64,000 bases of DNA. It comes from Phoronis australis (taxonomy: Eukaryota > Phoronida > Phoronidae). The notes under the pieces are model-generated. The model saw only the letters and a program-made list of their open reading frames with translations, did no database searches and was not told the DNA's origin. This document shows positions 12,351 to 23,208 of the stretch, in pieces. Position 1 is the stretch's first letter. The number at the start of each line of letters is the position of its first letter. The position numbers were made by a program, and so were the translations under genes. Location: contig NMRA01000033.1 in assembly GCA_002633005.1 (NCBI GenBank), forward strand, positions 339,346-403,345, in the 5' to 3' direction.

Positions 12351-12700
12351 ACGGGAAAGTCTCAACAATTTTTGACAACAAAGTGTTCATTTTAACCATT
12401 GCACTGGATTAATTCTTACACTCTTATCTTTTAGTTACAACAATTAATAGATTTTATTTGCAAAATTCATCTTAAAAATGTAAATTTTGAAAATTACTCT
12501 TTCTTGAAACATAAATATGACAATTCTTTGGAATACGGAAGCAATGCATTGGGACTTCTTTGCAGTCATGTTTTTTCACTACTATTAGAAAAAACAGAGC
12601 ATCTGCTTGAACAAGTAAACAATTGTGCTTTAGTGAACTGATTATTGATGATCTTTGTCTGAAGAAGTCATGAACAGTCAGTTCTTCCCATGCTCAGAGA

Positions 12701-12772
12701 TACTGTAAACATTCGGGTTAACGCCCTTAGGCGGTTAAGTGAACATGGGCATTAACCCGGACGTTTACAGTA
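12701..12772. mobile_element. 72-bp foldback element of the GGGTTAACGCCC family
   Basis: The left arm (12701-12726) starts TACTGTAAACATTCGGG and continues TTAACGCCC. The right arm (12747-12772) is its inverse, with only a few mismatches. Only about 20 bases separate the arms, so the element would form a long hairpin. A TA dinucleotide flanks both ends, as in TA-targeting MITEs. It is the shortest complete member of the family also seen near 1.0-1.7, 22.9 and 35.1 kb. Confidence 0.8.
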
Positions 12773-12979
12773 ACTTCTAAACTGAGGAAAGAACAAGATG
12801 AAAGTGCTCGGAGGAGTGACACTGAGCGAAATTGACTGAAAAGGGGACAATGGAGATGACGATGATGATGATGATGGTGTCGCTGATAAGCATCAGATGA
12901 TGACAATCATATGACGAAAGAAGATGTCAGAAATCAATGAGGAAGTCTTGTTCAATTGAAGTCAAACCAACAAGAGCGT

Positions 12980-14280
12980 AGCAAAAATCAGTCAAAAAAG
13001 AACAGCGACATCAGAAAATCCCAAATAATTCGAAAACGAGACGTCATGGTCAAAAAAGAAAATATCTTATCAAAGCCTGTTCAAAACTCTATCTCACAAA
13101 TTACTTTCACAAAATTACACAAATTTTTCAAAAATTTTCAAATTTTCCTTTTTTTAATTGGAAGTCAAATAACTCAAAAATGGTACGTCTGAGAAAAGAT
13201 TGTTACAGTTCATTTGAAGGTGTATACCTCAGAAAGTCCACATGCACAAATTATCACGTCATTTCCTCTTCCTGTTCAAAATAACACTCCAGCACAATTG
13301 AAAATAGATGAAAATGCGTCAAATCCACCATTTTGAAAAGAACTTCCGGTTAAGCTGCACTCAATAATGAGTTACAGGAAAATAACATGTGAAAAATTTT
13401 GAAGCGACTGGTCCTACAATGTACCCTCTAAAGAACAAAAGGTTTTTGCCCCCGAAATCAAAGCGCCCACACGCATGGCCGAAATTTCCACCATCTTTGA
13501 CCGTAAATAAATGATTTCCGGCACATATGTAGTACACGTCTGTTACAACAATGGGGTTGATTTTCAGTTGTGTACGCCAAAAATTGACGCATTTGAAGAT
13601 GAATTCTAAAACAAAATGGCCACTATGTCCTGCAGAAAAAATCAGTCAACAATGGAACAGATAATCCCGAATAATTCGAAAACGAGGCTTCGTAGCGAAA
13701 AATGGAAAACAATCTTCTGAAAGCCTGTTCAAAACTCTATCTAACAGATTGGTTTCACAAAATTTTACAATTTTTTCGAAAATTTTCAAATTTTGGATTT
13801 CGTTTTGGAAATTGAAAGCCAAGTCTGAGACAAAACTTTGTCACAGTTCATTTGAAAGATTATAACTTAAAGAGAATCCACATACAAAAATTCACGTCAT
13901 TGGCTCTTCCCATTCAAAATGGCACCTCAGCGCGATTGAAAATGGATGAAAATGCATCATATCTACCATTTTAAAAAGAACTTCCGGAGCAGAACTCAAT
14001 AACAGCAAGCTACAGGAAACTAACTTATGGAAAATTTCGAAGCAATTATGCGCCCTCTACAGGACAAAACATTTTCGTCCTCAAATCGAGTTGTACATGC
14101 GCAATGGCTAATATTTGTGCCATCTTTGATCAGAAGTGAACGATTTCCAGCACATCTGTAGCACATGTCTGCTACAATAATTGTATAAATTTTCAGTTGT
14201 GTATGTCAAAAATTGCATCCTCTATGAGCATTTGAATCTAAAATCGAAAACAGCATGGCCGCGATAACCGCCATCTTGAA
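12980..14280 (+). repeat. Tandem duplication, two units of about 654 bp
   Basis: Unit 1 (about 12980-13633) and unit 2 (about 13634-14280) share blocks in the same order at a constant offset of about 654 bp: 'AAATCAGTCAA', 'AATAATTCGAAAACGAG', 'AAGCCTGTTCAAAACTCTAT', 'ACCATTTT.AAAAGAACTTCCGG', 'ATTTTCAGTTGTGTA'. Divergence is substantial, so the duplication is old. A short GATGATGAT run precedes it (12850-12875). No conserved reading frame runs through both units, so this is non-coding or long decayed. Confidence 0.75.
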
Positions 14281-15998
14281 TCCAATCATCACAATAGGCT
14301 TTGAGCTCTTCCGGAACTACAAGCTGTGTGTAAATTTTGTATGGATCAGACGAAAATTGTGACCTGTAGCATGGAAACAAACAAAAAAAACCTTGGTGTC
14401 AGAGCAACATAATGGCAAAAATGTTTGCCAAGTAATAAGACCAATTATATAACTGTGTGTGGCCCAAATCTAAACTCGTTTTAAACAAAAAGCACAGGTT
14501 TGAAGCCGCTGCAATATTAACACTGCCTTTAGAATACAAAGTGACCTTCAGACACTGCAATATTGTTCTCACTGCTAATGTTGGCTTATTATTCACCAAT
14601 TACTTAAATAAGACAACCTTGGCTGAAGAGATCGCCATTACCGCAATAGACAAAGCGCCACTATCAAAAAGGAGATGGGTTCACTTGAATTAGTTGCCAA
14701 CAAAGTCCTATTAAGTTCCCACTTCATCTTGCCAAAAGACATATCTGTGACAGTAACTTGACAATAAGGAGGTCCTGACGTCAAAGAAAGGAGATTGCCT
14801 CAATAACACTTTATGAATACTAAGTCAGCTGTGTTTACAACACAAAGGGCAAGTGAACAGATTTAAGAATACGCCAAAGGGTTGATAATATTCACAACAT
14901 GAACTTCTAGTTCAAAAAGATATTATTTTCAATTTAGTTTCCCTGAGCATTTAAGTACCTAGTGGTGAATTTTAATTACCAGTGGGTACAACACAGCATA
15001 ATAGATTGCTGTCTGAACTTATGAGAGTAGGTATATAAATAATTATGACAATGGGTTGCTATGTAAACTAAAGATTAAACTTCAACAGGTTTTGTGACAT
15101 GTCTACCTACTGATTTGATTACTTAAAAAAGACTGCCTTGGGGAAATTTGAAAAAGTCTTTTGACCTTTCTAGCTATGCAAAAGCTCTCTAAAAATAAAC
15201 AAGCAATTACCCCTATTTCTTAGATCAATCATTGTCTTTAAACCATGCATCAATAGAGGTTTCTTTGATAGAAAGAATTGTAAGAAATAGTTCAGAAATG
15301 GCATTTTAAGTTGCATGGAGTGCTACATCGGCAGGTCAAAAATGGACAACACTAAGACAAAATGCAAATGAAAGTGCTCTAGTGGAGTGACACTTGGCAA
15401 AAGTGACTTACAGAGCAATATCTCAGTATGAGGAGGAAGACAGATACAGAGATTTCATGTTGATCAAACAAGAAATGTGTTTTGTAGCTTGCGTACACTT
15501 AAAATCAAAACAAGAAATTCCCAACAAATCAACAACCTTTAGGTAAAAATTCATTTCACCAAGTAATGAAGCGTTTTATTAAGCTGGAAATATCTCGGAA
15601 CACCTATGAGTTCCATTTTGACCGCAGTGTAACTGCTAACTGCCTTTGTTTCCTAACTCAATTTTTGTGGGGAATGCAATATCATTTAAAACATTTGATG
15701 CTCAGCACTTTATGGAATGGTAAGCCCAATGCTAGTGAGTGATGTAATTGAATGCTCCACAGAAGATACACAAAAATAATGAGAAATTAAAGTTTGTTTG
15801 AGCTCTGTCTGACATTGTTGTTAGAATCGCAAGAAAAATGATTTAGGTTTCTCAAAACCACAACCAATTGATGCTCACAGTGTGCAGCCATCTTTATTTG
15901 TTCTCTATTAGATACAGAGTGAATACAGAATTATCAATCATAACTCACACAGACATACTTCTAGGTATAATAGCACCCTCTATTGACAGTAACTGAAG
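14281..15998. other. Unassigned region
   Basis: The sequence is AT-rich. The open stretch at 14457-14693 (+) has no motif, and the opposite strand is also partly open there. No repeats are recognised. Confidence 0.35.
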
Positions 15999-16002
15999 TT
16001 AA

Positions 16003-16474
16003 GGTTATGTAGGACCTCATAACTGTACAAAATAACTGTGAACTGTAAAAGTACATAATTTCTAGATGTAAGAATCCTGTAAAATTTCATTTTTAACTTC
16101 ATACCAATGTGTCATTATTTGTGTCATGTGGTCAAGTTTTTTGGCAAAATTTAGCAAAAAAGAAAGTTACATTCACACTAAAGCAAAAGTATCATTAACA
16201 AAACCAGATTTCGTTTGATGCAAAAGATGAAGAAATGTAAAACACACTGAAATATTCTGTTTTTGTTTCATGCAACTTTTGACTTTTTTCATGAAAATTA
16301 CAAAGTTCTATTTTTGAAAGTTCCTCGTGAAATAGTGGAAAATTAAAAATGAATCCAAACAGTACTTAGGCATAGTATCCTGCGAAAGTTTGTATGAATT
16401 CAATCAGCCATTTCTGAGATTGGACGTTCTGATGTCAACGAAATTTGAGCATTTTTCTATGGTCCTATATAACC
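16003..16474. mobile_element. piggyBac-like MITE with TTAA target duplication (best copy)
   Basis: The terminal inverted repeats are GGTTATGTAGGACC on the left and GGTCCTATATAACC on the right. TTAA lies directly outside both ends (15999-16002 and 16475-16478). TTAA duplication is the hallmark of piggyBac-type insertion. The element is about 472 bp and has no coding frame. Its interior runs opposite to the copies at 6595, 17449 and 49722. Confidence 0.8.
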
Positions 16475-16478
16475 TTAA

Positions 16479-17080
16479 CAAGCCGGTGTTCAGAACAAGA
16501 ATTAGTGGAAGTGTACTCAACCAGTGACGCCTGAATTGTAACACATAAATTTACAAAGGCGGAACGCAAACCAAACCATGTTTTACATTTTTGTGATAAC
16601 TGAATTTAGCTATTTCTAAAGCCAATAGACGAAACCAAAATTTCAAGAAAGAGTCATTACAAGTTGGAGCAAAAATAGTTATGTACATTCAAAGACAGAA
16701 ATGCTGATATTAATATGTAGTAACTTTAAGTGGTTTTGGAATTAAAATCAACAAATCTAATGTAAATGTCCACAGTTTATCACACTTGTATTAGGCCAAC
16801 CAAACCAGGATAACTGATTCTGGTCAGTGTCCTGACTAATTATGAAACCAGTGCCTCACTCGCATCACTTTTAACAAAGTTCTTTTTCCAAAAGCTACAC
16901 AACCTATCATAGGTAGTTTTTTAGCAAACAGGCTTGGTAACTTAGCAACAATCACCTTTCATGACCTATGTTGCTTAGGAACAGGCTTCCAAGGAAAAAG
17001 GAAGTGGTGCGGTTGTGAGAACGCACCGAAGAACCACCAACAAGATCACTCTATTCCGGTGCTGCGATGAAAAAAATTGC
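16479..17080. other. Unassigned region
   Basis: No exon was found that would extend the candidate minus-strand start at 17111. A 'GGAAGTGGTGCGGTTG' stretch near 17000 resembles a promoter-type ETS site but is unsupported otherwise. Confidence 0.3.
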
Positions 17081-17086
17081 ACTTAC

Positions 17087-17111
17087 CTTCCACAATAAAC
17101 GCTGCGTACAT
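17087..17111 (-). CDS. Possible first coding exon (MYAAFIVE)
   Basis: On the minus strand an ATG at 17109-17111 opens eight codons (MYAAFIVE plus one base) that run straight into a consensus donor, GAAG|GTAAGT (intron starts at 17086). About 110-130 bases upstream are CAGGAAGTG, an ETS-type site, and TGACGTAC, a CRE-like site, which fits a promoter. I found no second exon with a matching phase, and the coding part is too short to identify. A 5' exon of an unknown gene running toward lower coordinates is the best reading. Confidence 0.3.
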
Positions 17112-17199
17112 GGTTCTTTTTTAAACCGCAAATGGTCGGAATCACAAGGAATGCCAATATCAACTACAGCCTCTCAAACAGAGGTGTAATTTATTGAAG

Positions 17200-17260
17200 T
17201 TTGGCTGTGAGGGGACAATCAGGTCCCACTTCCTGTACGTCACTGCCAGCTCCAGATTAA
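17200..17260 (-). promoter_or_regulatory. Candidate promoter sites (ETS, CRE-like) upstream of 17111
   Basis: Read on the minus strand, TGACGTAC is followed by CAGGAAGTG within 12 bases. Adjacent ETS and CRE-like sites are common in animal promoters. Support is motif-level only. Confidence 0.25.
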
Positions 17261-17448
17261 ATATTGAAAAACCAGACTTGGTACCTGGGATAAAACTTTA
17301 GCCATCAAATAGGCGTGAAAGGGGCTTATTTGGTTGCTGTTTACTTCAATGTGCGTAGAAGGTGTGCCAAACATTTTGGGATAGATCTGAAGTGTCCTGC
17401 TATTAATAACCCCTAGCTGCACTGGCTTTGTGAACACTTGAAAGTTAA

Positions 17449-17800
17449 GGTTATGCAGAACCCTTGAAAAACGTCCAATTTGGCTAACTTCGGAACATCT
17501 TATCTCCGAAACAGCTGTTGGGATTCACACGACACTTTCAGACACTATGTTTTATGGACTGTTCTTCGGTACATTATTAGGAATTCTTTTTAAAATGCTC
17601 CGCCTCTGTATGAAGGGCTATTAAAATAAAACTTTTATGATTTTCATGAAAAAAAATCAAAAGTTGCATAAAACAAAAATGCAATGATAGAAAACTGAGC
17701 ATTTATATCAAATGTAATTTGGTCACAATACCATTACCTTGCTATAAATGTACCTTCCTTTTCAACTAAATTTTACCAAAGAGACCCAACTACCGGTAGT
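17449..17800. mobile_element. piggyBac-like MITE, copy 3 (right end not seen)
   Basis: It begins with TTAA (17445-17448) followed by GGTTATGCAGAACC. It then shares 'CCAATTTGGCTAACTTCGGAACATC'-type, 'CACTATGTTTTATG' and 'AAAAAAATCAAAAGTTGC' blocks with 6595 and 49722. I could not find an inverted right end, so it is probably truncated between about 17800 and 17950. Confidence 0.6.
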
Positions 17801-19654
17801 GTCAATTATTTCAAATCCTTCTGGTACTCAGTAACTTACCAGATTTACGCAAAATACGCTCACAGTGCAAGACCAACGCAATCGGACATATTACAGTTTT
17901 CCCCGTCATGACAGCAAAAATGACAGGTAATAATTCTTAGGGCAGCAAAAAACTAATTGCAAAATTTCTTACTAGCCTGTTAATTCCCCTTCTCGGTCAA
18001 GCATTCCTAAAAATATGAATTCAACTTTCAGTAAACAAAGACGGACAGACCAACAGAATGTTTCACATTTCAAGCTAACCAGTATGCACATTCACAACTA
18101 GCCACAGAGGATTGCAGAACAAGCTTTCAACCTAATTCTGTTGAGTAACCCTGTAGGAAACAGAATCAACAAGTGTGCCTTAAGGATGACCATGTGACGA
18201 AAGTAAACATAAAAACAAGAGGTGCCAACATGGTTAATATTATTACAGAAATCCCATGCAAAGAAACGCGACGCCGCAATGGCCTTCCATGATCATTAAA
18301 TATAAATATTATACTCGATCAATGGCTACATACAATAATTAAAGGTAGGCACACATACTGGGTAAACATAGAAAAGTGGTTATCTGAATTGGTCATGGCA
18401 CAACCTCAAACAAACGGAAGGACGGTATTAATGCATAGATAGTGTTCAAATAACTTGAGTATTGGTGAACAGTCTTTCGACAGAAATGTAGAATATTAAT
18501 GGGTATCATGAGACAAATCACTGTTGTTTAGGGTAAATGCAAGATTGCATTACAGCTTAAGCCAGTAAAGTATTAGGATTGGGTACACCCGTAGTTACAT
18601 GATTGCTGGTGTTACATTAGTTAGATGTTTCGCATTATTTTGTTATGCAACAAAATCCTTCAAAATTTCTATTCAAACGTCTCAGAATATTTCGACAATT
18701 ATAGTCACTAACTAAAGCATCTTGTAGGCTTACACGTGTTGTCAAATATAAATAAACTACACAAAAAGAAAACGTACCTAATTTCTAGGAAATTAATACA
18801 TATTTGTGCTCACTAGTAAATTGTCTCCAATTTGGAATATGTAATATTTGATTAAGGTTCTAATATTTGCACCAAGTTAACCAACCTTTGATAAAATAGA
18901 AATCTTACAACACAACATTGCCACTTATTTAAGAGCAAAATAGGTGGACTACCGTCATACAATATTGAAACTAAACAAAATGAGCTCTACCAAATCACCT
19001 CAATACCAAACATGATTTTGCCATGAGAAAAATTTGGATTACAAAACCATCAGAATACCAAACTTACACAAGTCAAAATGAATTGGATTCTTAACTAATA
19101 CAAAGCACCATCTATTGTCACTAAGCAAAACTACAGAGAAGCTTTGGTGAGATTTTATTCATTGATTTTAGAGTTATGTGTAAGACCAGAGTCTGAAGGC
19201 AAGATTTTCACAGCAAGAGAAGCAATTAGGATTGCACAACAGCTGCTATGTTATTTTCATTACATGCAATTTGTTATGTAAATATTAGTAACCTAATTGT
19301 TGCAGTGTCAACATACTGAGGTGCATTGCCACACACACACTACTTACAGCAGACTAGGGTCAGTTGCCAGTATTTGAAAATCATTACAATACCAGTATAC
19401 GCTAATTCGAAAACAATACTTGTTCAATACCAATACCAAAACACAAAACTTAAAAACTCAAATGTTTTCGGTGTTTCATCTGATTTTAGCTGTCAGGTCT
19501 TGGTTGGCTGCTTAAAAAACAACCTTCACAGCTAGCAGTCTGGACATTCCTACAAAGGATTTGTTAATTCGAAGATTAAAATCAGTTTTGGACTCGCAAC
19601 TTGCAGTTACCATAGCAAAAAACGCATACTTTCAGCAAAGCTTTAAAACTCAAC
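17801..19654. other. Unassigned AT-rich region
   Basis: No gene, RNA or repeat structure is recognised. It includes a short 'CAATACCAATACCA' low-complexity run near 19390-19440. Confidence 0.4.
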
Positions 19655-20020
19655 ATGGCCCGTAGATATCTTGAAAGCCCTGTGTCTCAAAGTGGTGAAC
19701 TGTGCTCACTCTACCCCTTCTTAAAGAATTTTGCTTCATTTGGAGATGACTTTATTGAAGTGGAAGTTAGCTCTAATTGGTAAGTCCTACTGGCGCAAAG
19801 TATGACATACCTTTTTAGTCAAAATCCTTTTTCGGGATTCTAATTGATGTTCCTTTTGTAATAAAGCTCCAGAGACGCTGTCACACCTTTTTTGGCAATA
19901 TCGACTTATACAAAATTTCTGGAAGAAATTCGGAAAGCTGATGCAAAAGTGTCGCATTCAGCTTCCCAACAGTTTCTCTTACGAACGAGTTATTCTTTGG
20001 ACTTAATACGAGACGCATGA
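19655..20020 (+). CDS. Small two-exon gene, 92-residue protein of unknown function
   Basis: Exon 1 is 19655-19779. It starts ATGGCC in good initiation context and ends at a consensus donor, TTG|GTAAGT. The intron (19780-19866) is 87 bp with a pyrimidine-containing 3' end and AAAG acceptor. Exon 2 (19867-20020) continues in phase to TGA. The total is 279 nt: 92 codons plus stop, with no stop in either exon. The N-terminus reads MARRYLESPVSQSGELCSLY. An acidic patch (GDDFIEVEV) precedes the junction and exon 2 is serine-rich with KFLEEIRKADAK. There is no signal peptide, membrane segment or zinc ligand set, so it is probably a soluble intracellular protein. I recognise no family. An AATAAA lies at about 20280, giving a plausible 260-base 3' UTR. 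The call rests on splice-phase agreement. Confidence 0.55.
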
Positions 20021-20279
20021 TTTTCTTTTTAACATTTTGCTTCAAACAATACATTTACAAGGAGAGATGTCACAAAATATACCTAATTTCCACAAGTTTA
20101 TTACATATGATATGACAGCTTCTCTGAGAAATGAGAAAACTTCACTGTTCACGTTAACCGCATTTAGAAGTTTTTTACTTTATACAAGATACGAGAATGG
20201 TCTTTCCTGAGGTGTGCATGCGTGAATGAATGGATGTAATTATTTGTTTGTTTGTTTTTGTACTGTTTTTATAAATGAT

Positions 20280-20285
20280 AATAAA
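20280..20285 (+). terminator. Candidate polyadenylation signal for the 19655-20020 gene
   Basis: AATAAA lies 260 bases after the stop codon, in an AT-rich stretch. In AT-rich DNA this hexamer is frequent, so the support comes from position only. Confidence 0.3.
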
Positions 20286-21339
20286 TTATCATAAAAAACT
20301 GCATGCAATTTCTTATCATTTAAAAGTCAGGCAAGATGTGCCCAAACTTTCAATCATCAGCTCAGTGACATCTTTTCAGTGTATTGTGAGTTAGCATCAA
20401 TTCATGTGCCTTTAGAAGTCATATTTAGTGAGTTGATCAGTGAATGGCTATAATATTCACATAAAAAATGAAAATAAAACAAAAATTTCAATCTCAATCA
20501 TTGTTATTTGAATTACTTTAGTTTTTTGTTGTCAAAGCACAGCTAACCTTCAGGACAAATCAGAGGCCACAAAATTAACACAAGTTATAAGGGGACCTTG
20601 TGAACTTAAAGTCCTTATCTTAAAGGCCAATCTAGTTCAAAAACTTAAAGATATATACCAAATTAAGTAACATGTGACATGGCATCACGTTCACTTCCTT
20701 TCTACAGTTATCAAACTAAAAGCCTTTTTGAGCACAATTTTGTACCTCGGCCGCGATCGGAAAATCATCAACTATTCCAGTCTATTTCCCCGACCTGAGT
20801 TCCTGGGCATCAGTTCAGGAATGCTTCCTGAATTAGTCATGTTGTCCTTGAAAACGTTTTGACATTGTCGTGAGCGTAAATGCATTGTTACTTTGTTTGG
20901 CTGTTTTTCGATTCTCACTTTGGATCTTTTTACAAAAAACTTCATTCTTTATTTCATAATTTTACCTGTTCTTTGCATACAACAAATGGTATTTAATGCA
21001 TAATCATAAGTTTGGGAAGTACGTCGCATCTCCCGCAGCCAACTCTCAGCTACTGAGGTCAGCCCTGACTTATTGCGAGGATACGTCAAAATTCAGCAAC
21101 AGCACCTGTTTAGGTAAAAAATTAGAGGAAAAACTTTGTAGATCAACAAATATCTTTTCTTTATCGCCATATCGTAAAAGGGATGCAAAGTACCAGCCAG
21201 AAGTGAGCAATTGCCATGTGACTTAGCCCGGACGTGTGAGCACACGGTGCATACTTGGCAGCAAATCGGCACCGGCTTTACTGGGCCATTAAAAATATAA
21301 AATAGAAAAAAAACACACACAGCGATGTTTCAAAAACAA
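20286..21339. other. Mostly unassigned; possible exon near 21010-21113
   Basis: On the plus strand a frame runs from about 20996 and includes FGKYVASPAANSQLLRSAL up to a donor-like TTTAG|GTAAAA at about 21114. There is no clear acceptor and no family match. Nothing else is recognised in this stretch. Confidence 0.25.
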
Positions 21340-21555
21340 GTTTTATCTCAAAATAGTGAGCTCCACACCTCAATTGCAATAACAAGTTTTATACCACAAT
21401 ATTAGCGTCAAATGGCAGATACAACCGTGTAATAACCCATAAAGTTATCTCACTAGTGAGATAACGATTTGGCGGGAAACCGAGGACAGGGTCAAACCCG
21501 GGACCCTAATATTGCAGGTCGCCGACTTTACCACTACACCACCCAGCGACTGACG
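21340..21555 (-). repeat. tRNA-derived SINE-like repeat
   Basis: Read on the minus strand, TGGTGTAGTGG (21541-21531) fits the Pol III box A and GGTTTGACCCT (21498-21488) fits box B, spaced as in a tRNA. The anticodon stem does not fold cleanly, so this is a tRNA-derived head, not a functional tRNA. Downstream follow a perfect 22-bp palindrome centred on ACTAGT (21444-21465) and a tail ending in 'AATTGAGG.GTGGAGCTCAC'-type sequence. That tail recurs at 22264-22305. Confidence 0.6.
21444..21465. repeat. Perfect 22-bp palindrome
   Basis: GTTATCTCACT is followed immediately by its exact inverse AGTGAGATAAC. It lies between the tRNA-like head and the tail of the SINE-like repeat. Confidence 0.9.
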
Positions 21556-22100
21556 TCATCAAGAGTGAAAAAAGAATACTTAAATGAGCACGCGCAATAA
21601 TCGCACGTTCAACAAACCGCATTGTTCTGTACTTATACGCTATGAAAAATAAGACACGTAATTTCCATAAAAAATGATATCTTAATTCCGTGAAATTTTT
21701 CTCTCATGTCCTCTTACTTGTAAATCACCGATCTCTAGTTTGAATGCGGGTATCATGTCGTCAGGATCTTTGACTTGAGAATTACATTCAGTTACCAGTG
21801 GTAACCTACTTTAGCAGACGATAATTTCCCGGTCGAAGCTTAGCGTGAAAAAAACGTGTTTTAAGCGATAATAGTTGGTAAACCTTAATTTATAAATTCA
21901 ATTTATTTCTATAATATTTAAGTTTTCAATTGGTTTTGAGTAAAAGCAATATTTGACAAAAATAACCGGGCTTTTCTTAAAAGGTCACAACCTCTGACCC
22001 CGGGCCTCTGACATAGAAAGTAGTTACAACTAAGCCGTGGAGAGTCAGAAAAGGTAAATCGATTAATTGCAATGTTTCTCGTTTAGTATGTGGTATAAAT
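21556..22100. other. Unassigned stretch
   Basis: AT-rich sequence between the SINE-like repeat and the foldback element. No gene or RNA is recognised. Confidence 0.4.
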
Positions 22101-22260
22101 AGATTATTACATGTTCTCAGCCGTTATCCCCCTTATCTAGAGCCCGAGTGGATTTTGGAGAATTATCACCCTCGGGGCTGACGCCCCTCGGGCGATAATT
22201 CTCCAAAATCCACTCGGGCTCTAGATAACGGGGGATAACGACTTCGCCATGTAATAATCT
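22101..22260. mobile_element. 160-bp near-perfect foldback element
   Basis: AGATTATTACATG at the left end is matched by CATGTAATAATCT at the right. The arms share 'CGTTATCCCCC', 'CTAGAGCCCGAGTGGATTTT' and 'GGAGAATTATC' in inverted order around a CTCGGGGCTGACGCCCCTCG centre. Almost the whole 160 bp is self-complementary, so it would form a long hairpin as DNA or RNA. It abuts a truncated SINE tail at 22264. No coding frame is present. Confidence 0.85.
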
Positions 22261-22263
22261 ATA

Positions 22264-22305
22264 TTTATCTCAAAATAGTGAGCTCCACCCCTCAATTGCA
22301 ATAAT
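22264..22305 (-). repeat. Truncated SINE-like tail
   Basis: It is nearly identical to 21349-21390 ('CTCAAAATAGTGAGCTCCAC', then CCTCAATTGCAATAA) but lacks the tRNA-like head. It lies directly after the foldback element. Confidence 0.65.
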
Positions 22306-22902
22306 GTGCACCTGTGCTTGATTTTGCTGCCTGGACACAGAAACCAGCGAGGGTCAATCCCCTGCAGTTGCCGTGACTCTTCTCTAGGAAAATAATCACT
22401 TGCTAAATTTGCTTTGATTTTCAATTATTAGGGAAAATACATTTTAAAAGGTCTGTAATGAATAGACTGCCGTAGTTACGTACCCGTTTTTGTTTGTACC
22501 CTTCCTCTCGTCATGCGTACCCCACTGTTAGTTGTAATGACCGATATTGTTCACGATGCCTGTCACCTGTGCTATTTTATTTACATCCATCTATTCAACA
22601 ATCTGTGCCACGTCCTTGATAAAGAAAACATCGCTCGAAACGTGGGAATATTTTAACATGTTTTAATTTTGACACTAGTCGTTTTACTTTTACCATTTTT
22701 TTAGTAATGAATGATTTCCGGCAAAATAGTAGAATGTACACAACCACAGGCACAAAGCACCCTTTATAAAATGTTTTTCTACAAAATGACAAATTTTTAT
22801 AAAGGCACCGGTGGATTGAGCAAGAAATGCCACTTGGCCTGCAATTTAAAGGAGCACTCTCCAATAAATGGGTCTTATCTTCCTCATTCTTGGGCAACCA
22901 AC
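22306..22902. other. Mostly unassigned; possible retroelement 3' end near 22610-22650
   Basis: 'CTTGATAAAGAAAACATCGC' followed by 'TCGAAACGTGGGAA' resembles the conserved 3' segment of some animal retroelements (a 'GATGAAGG...CGAAACGT' pattern). No reading frame supports it. The minus-strand open stretch at 22595-22897 has no family match. Confidence 0.25.
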
Positions 22903-23086
22903 TACCGTAAACGTTTGGGTTAACGCCCTGGCTGGTTAAATTGACGAATCCAAAAATTTGGGGGTGGGCGGTTAACCAGGCATGGGCGCTTAAACGTGAA
23001 ATTTCAAGAAATCATGGGTGGGCGGTTAACTGAACATGGGCGCTTATTACGACATACAACCGCCCTGGGCGGTTAATCTTACCGCA
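22903..23086. mobile_element. GGGTTAACGCCC family element
   Basis: It starts TACCGTAAACGTTTGGG, then TTAACGCCC, exactly as at 35118. Repeated 'GGGCGGTTAA', 'CATGGGCG' and 'GGGCGCTTA' blocks follow. The right end is only weakly inverted ('GGGCGGTTAATCTTACCGC'). No coding content is seen. Confidence 0.65.
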
Positions 23087-23208
23087 TCTATCCGAGTCCC
23101 CACACGTACTGGGAACGCGTGACTGCAAAGACCGTTATCGTCACAAAATGCGTATCCTGCACACTCTAACACACAGTTTCAAATTTGTGGACTGTGGTCA
23201 AATCATTC

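Noticed and set aside
21478-21548. Functional tRNA gene on the minus strand
   Set aside because: Boxes A and B fit but the anticodon arm does not pair, and the sequence continues into a repeat tail shared with 22264-22305.
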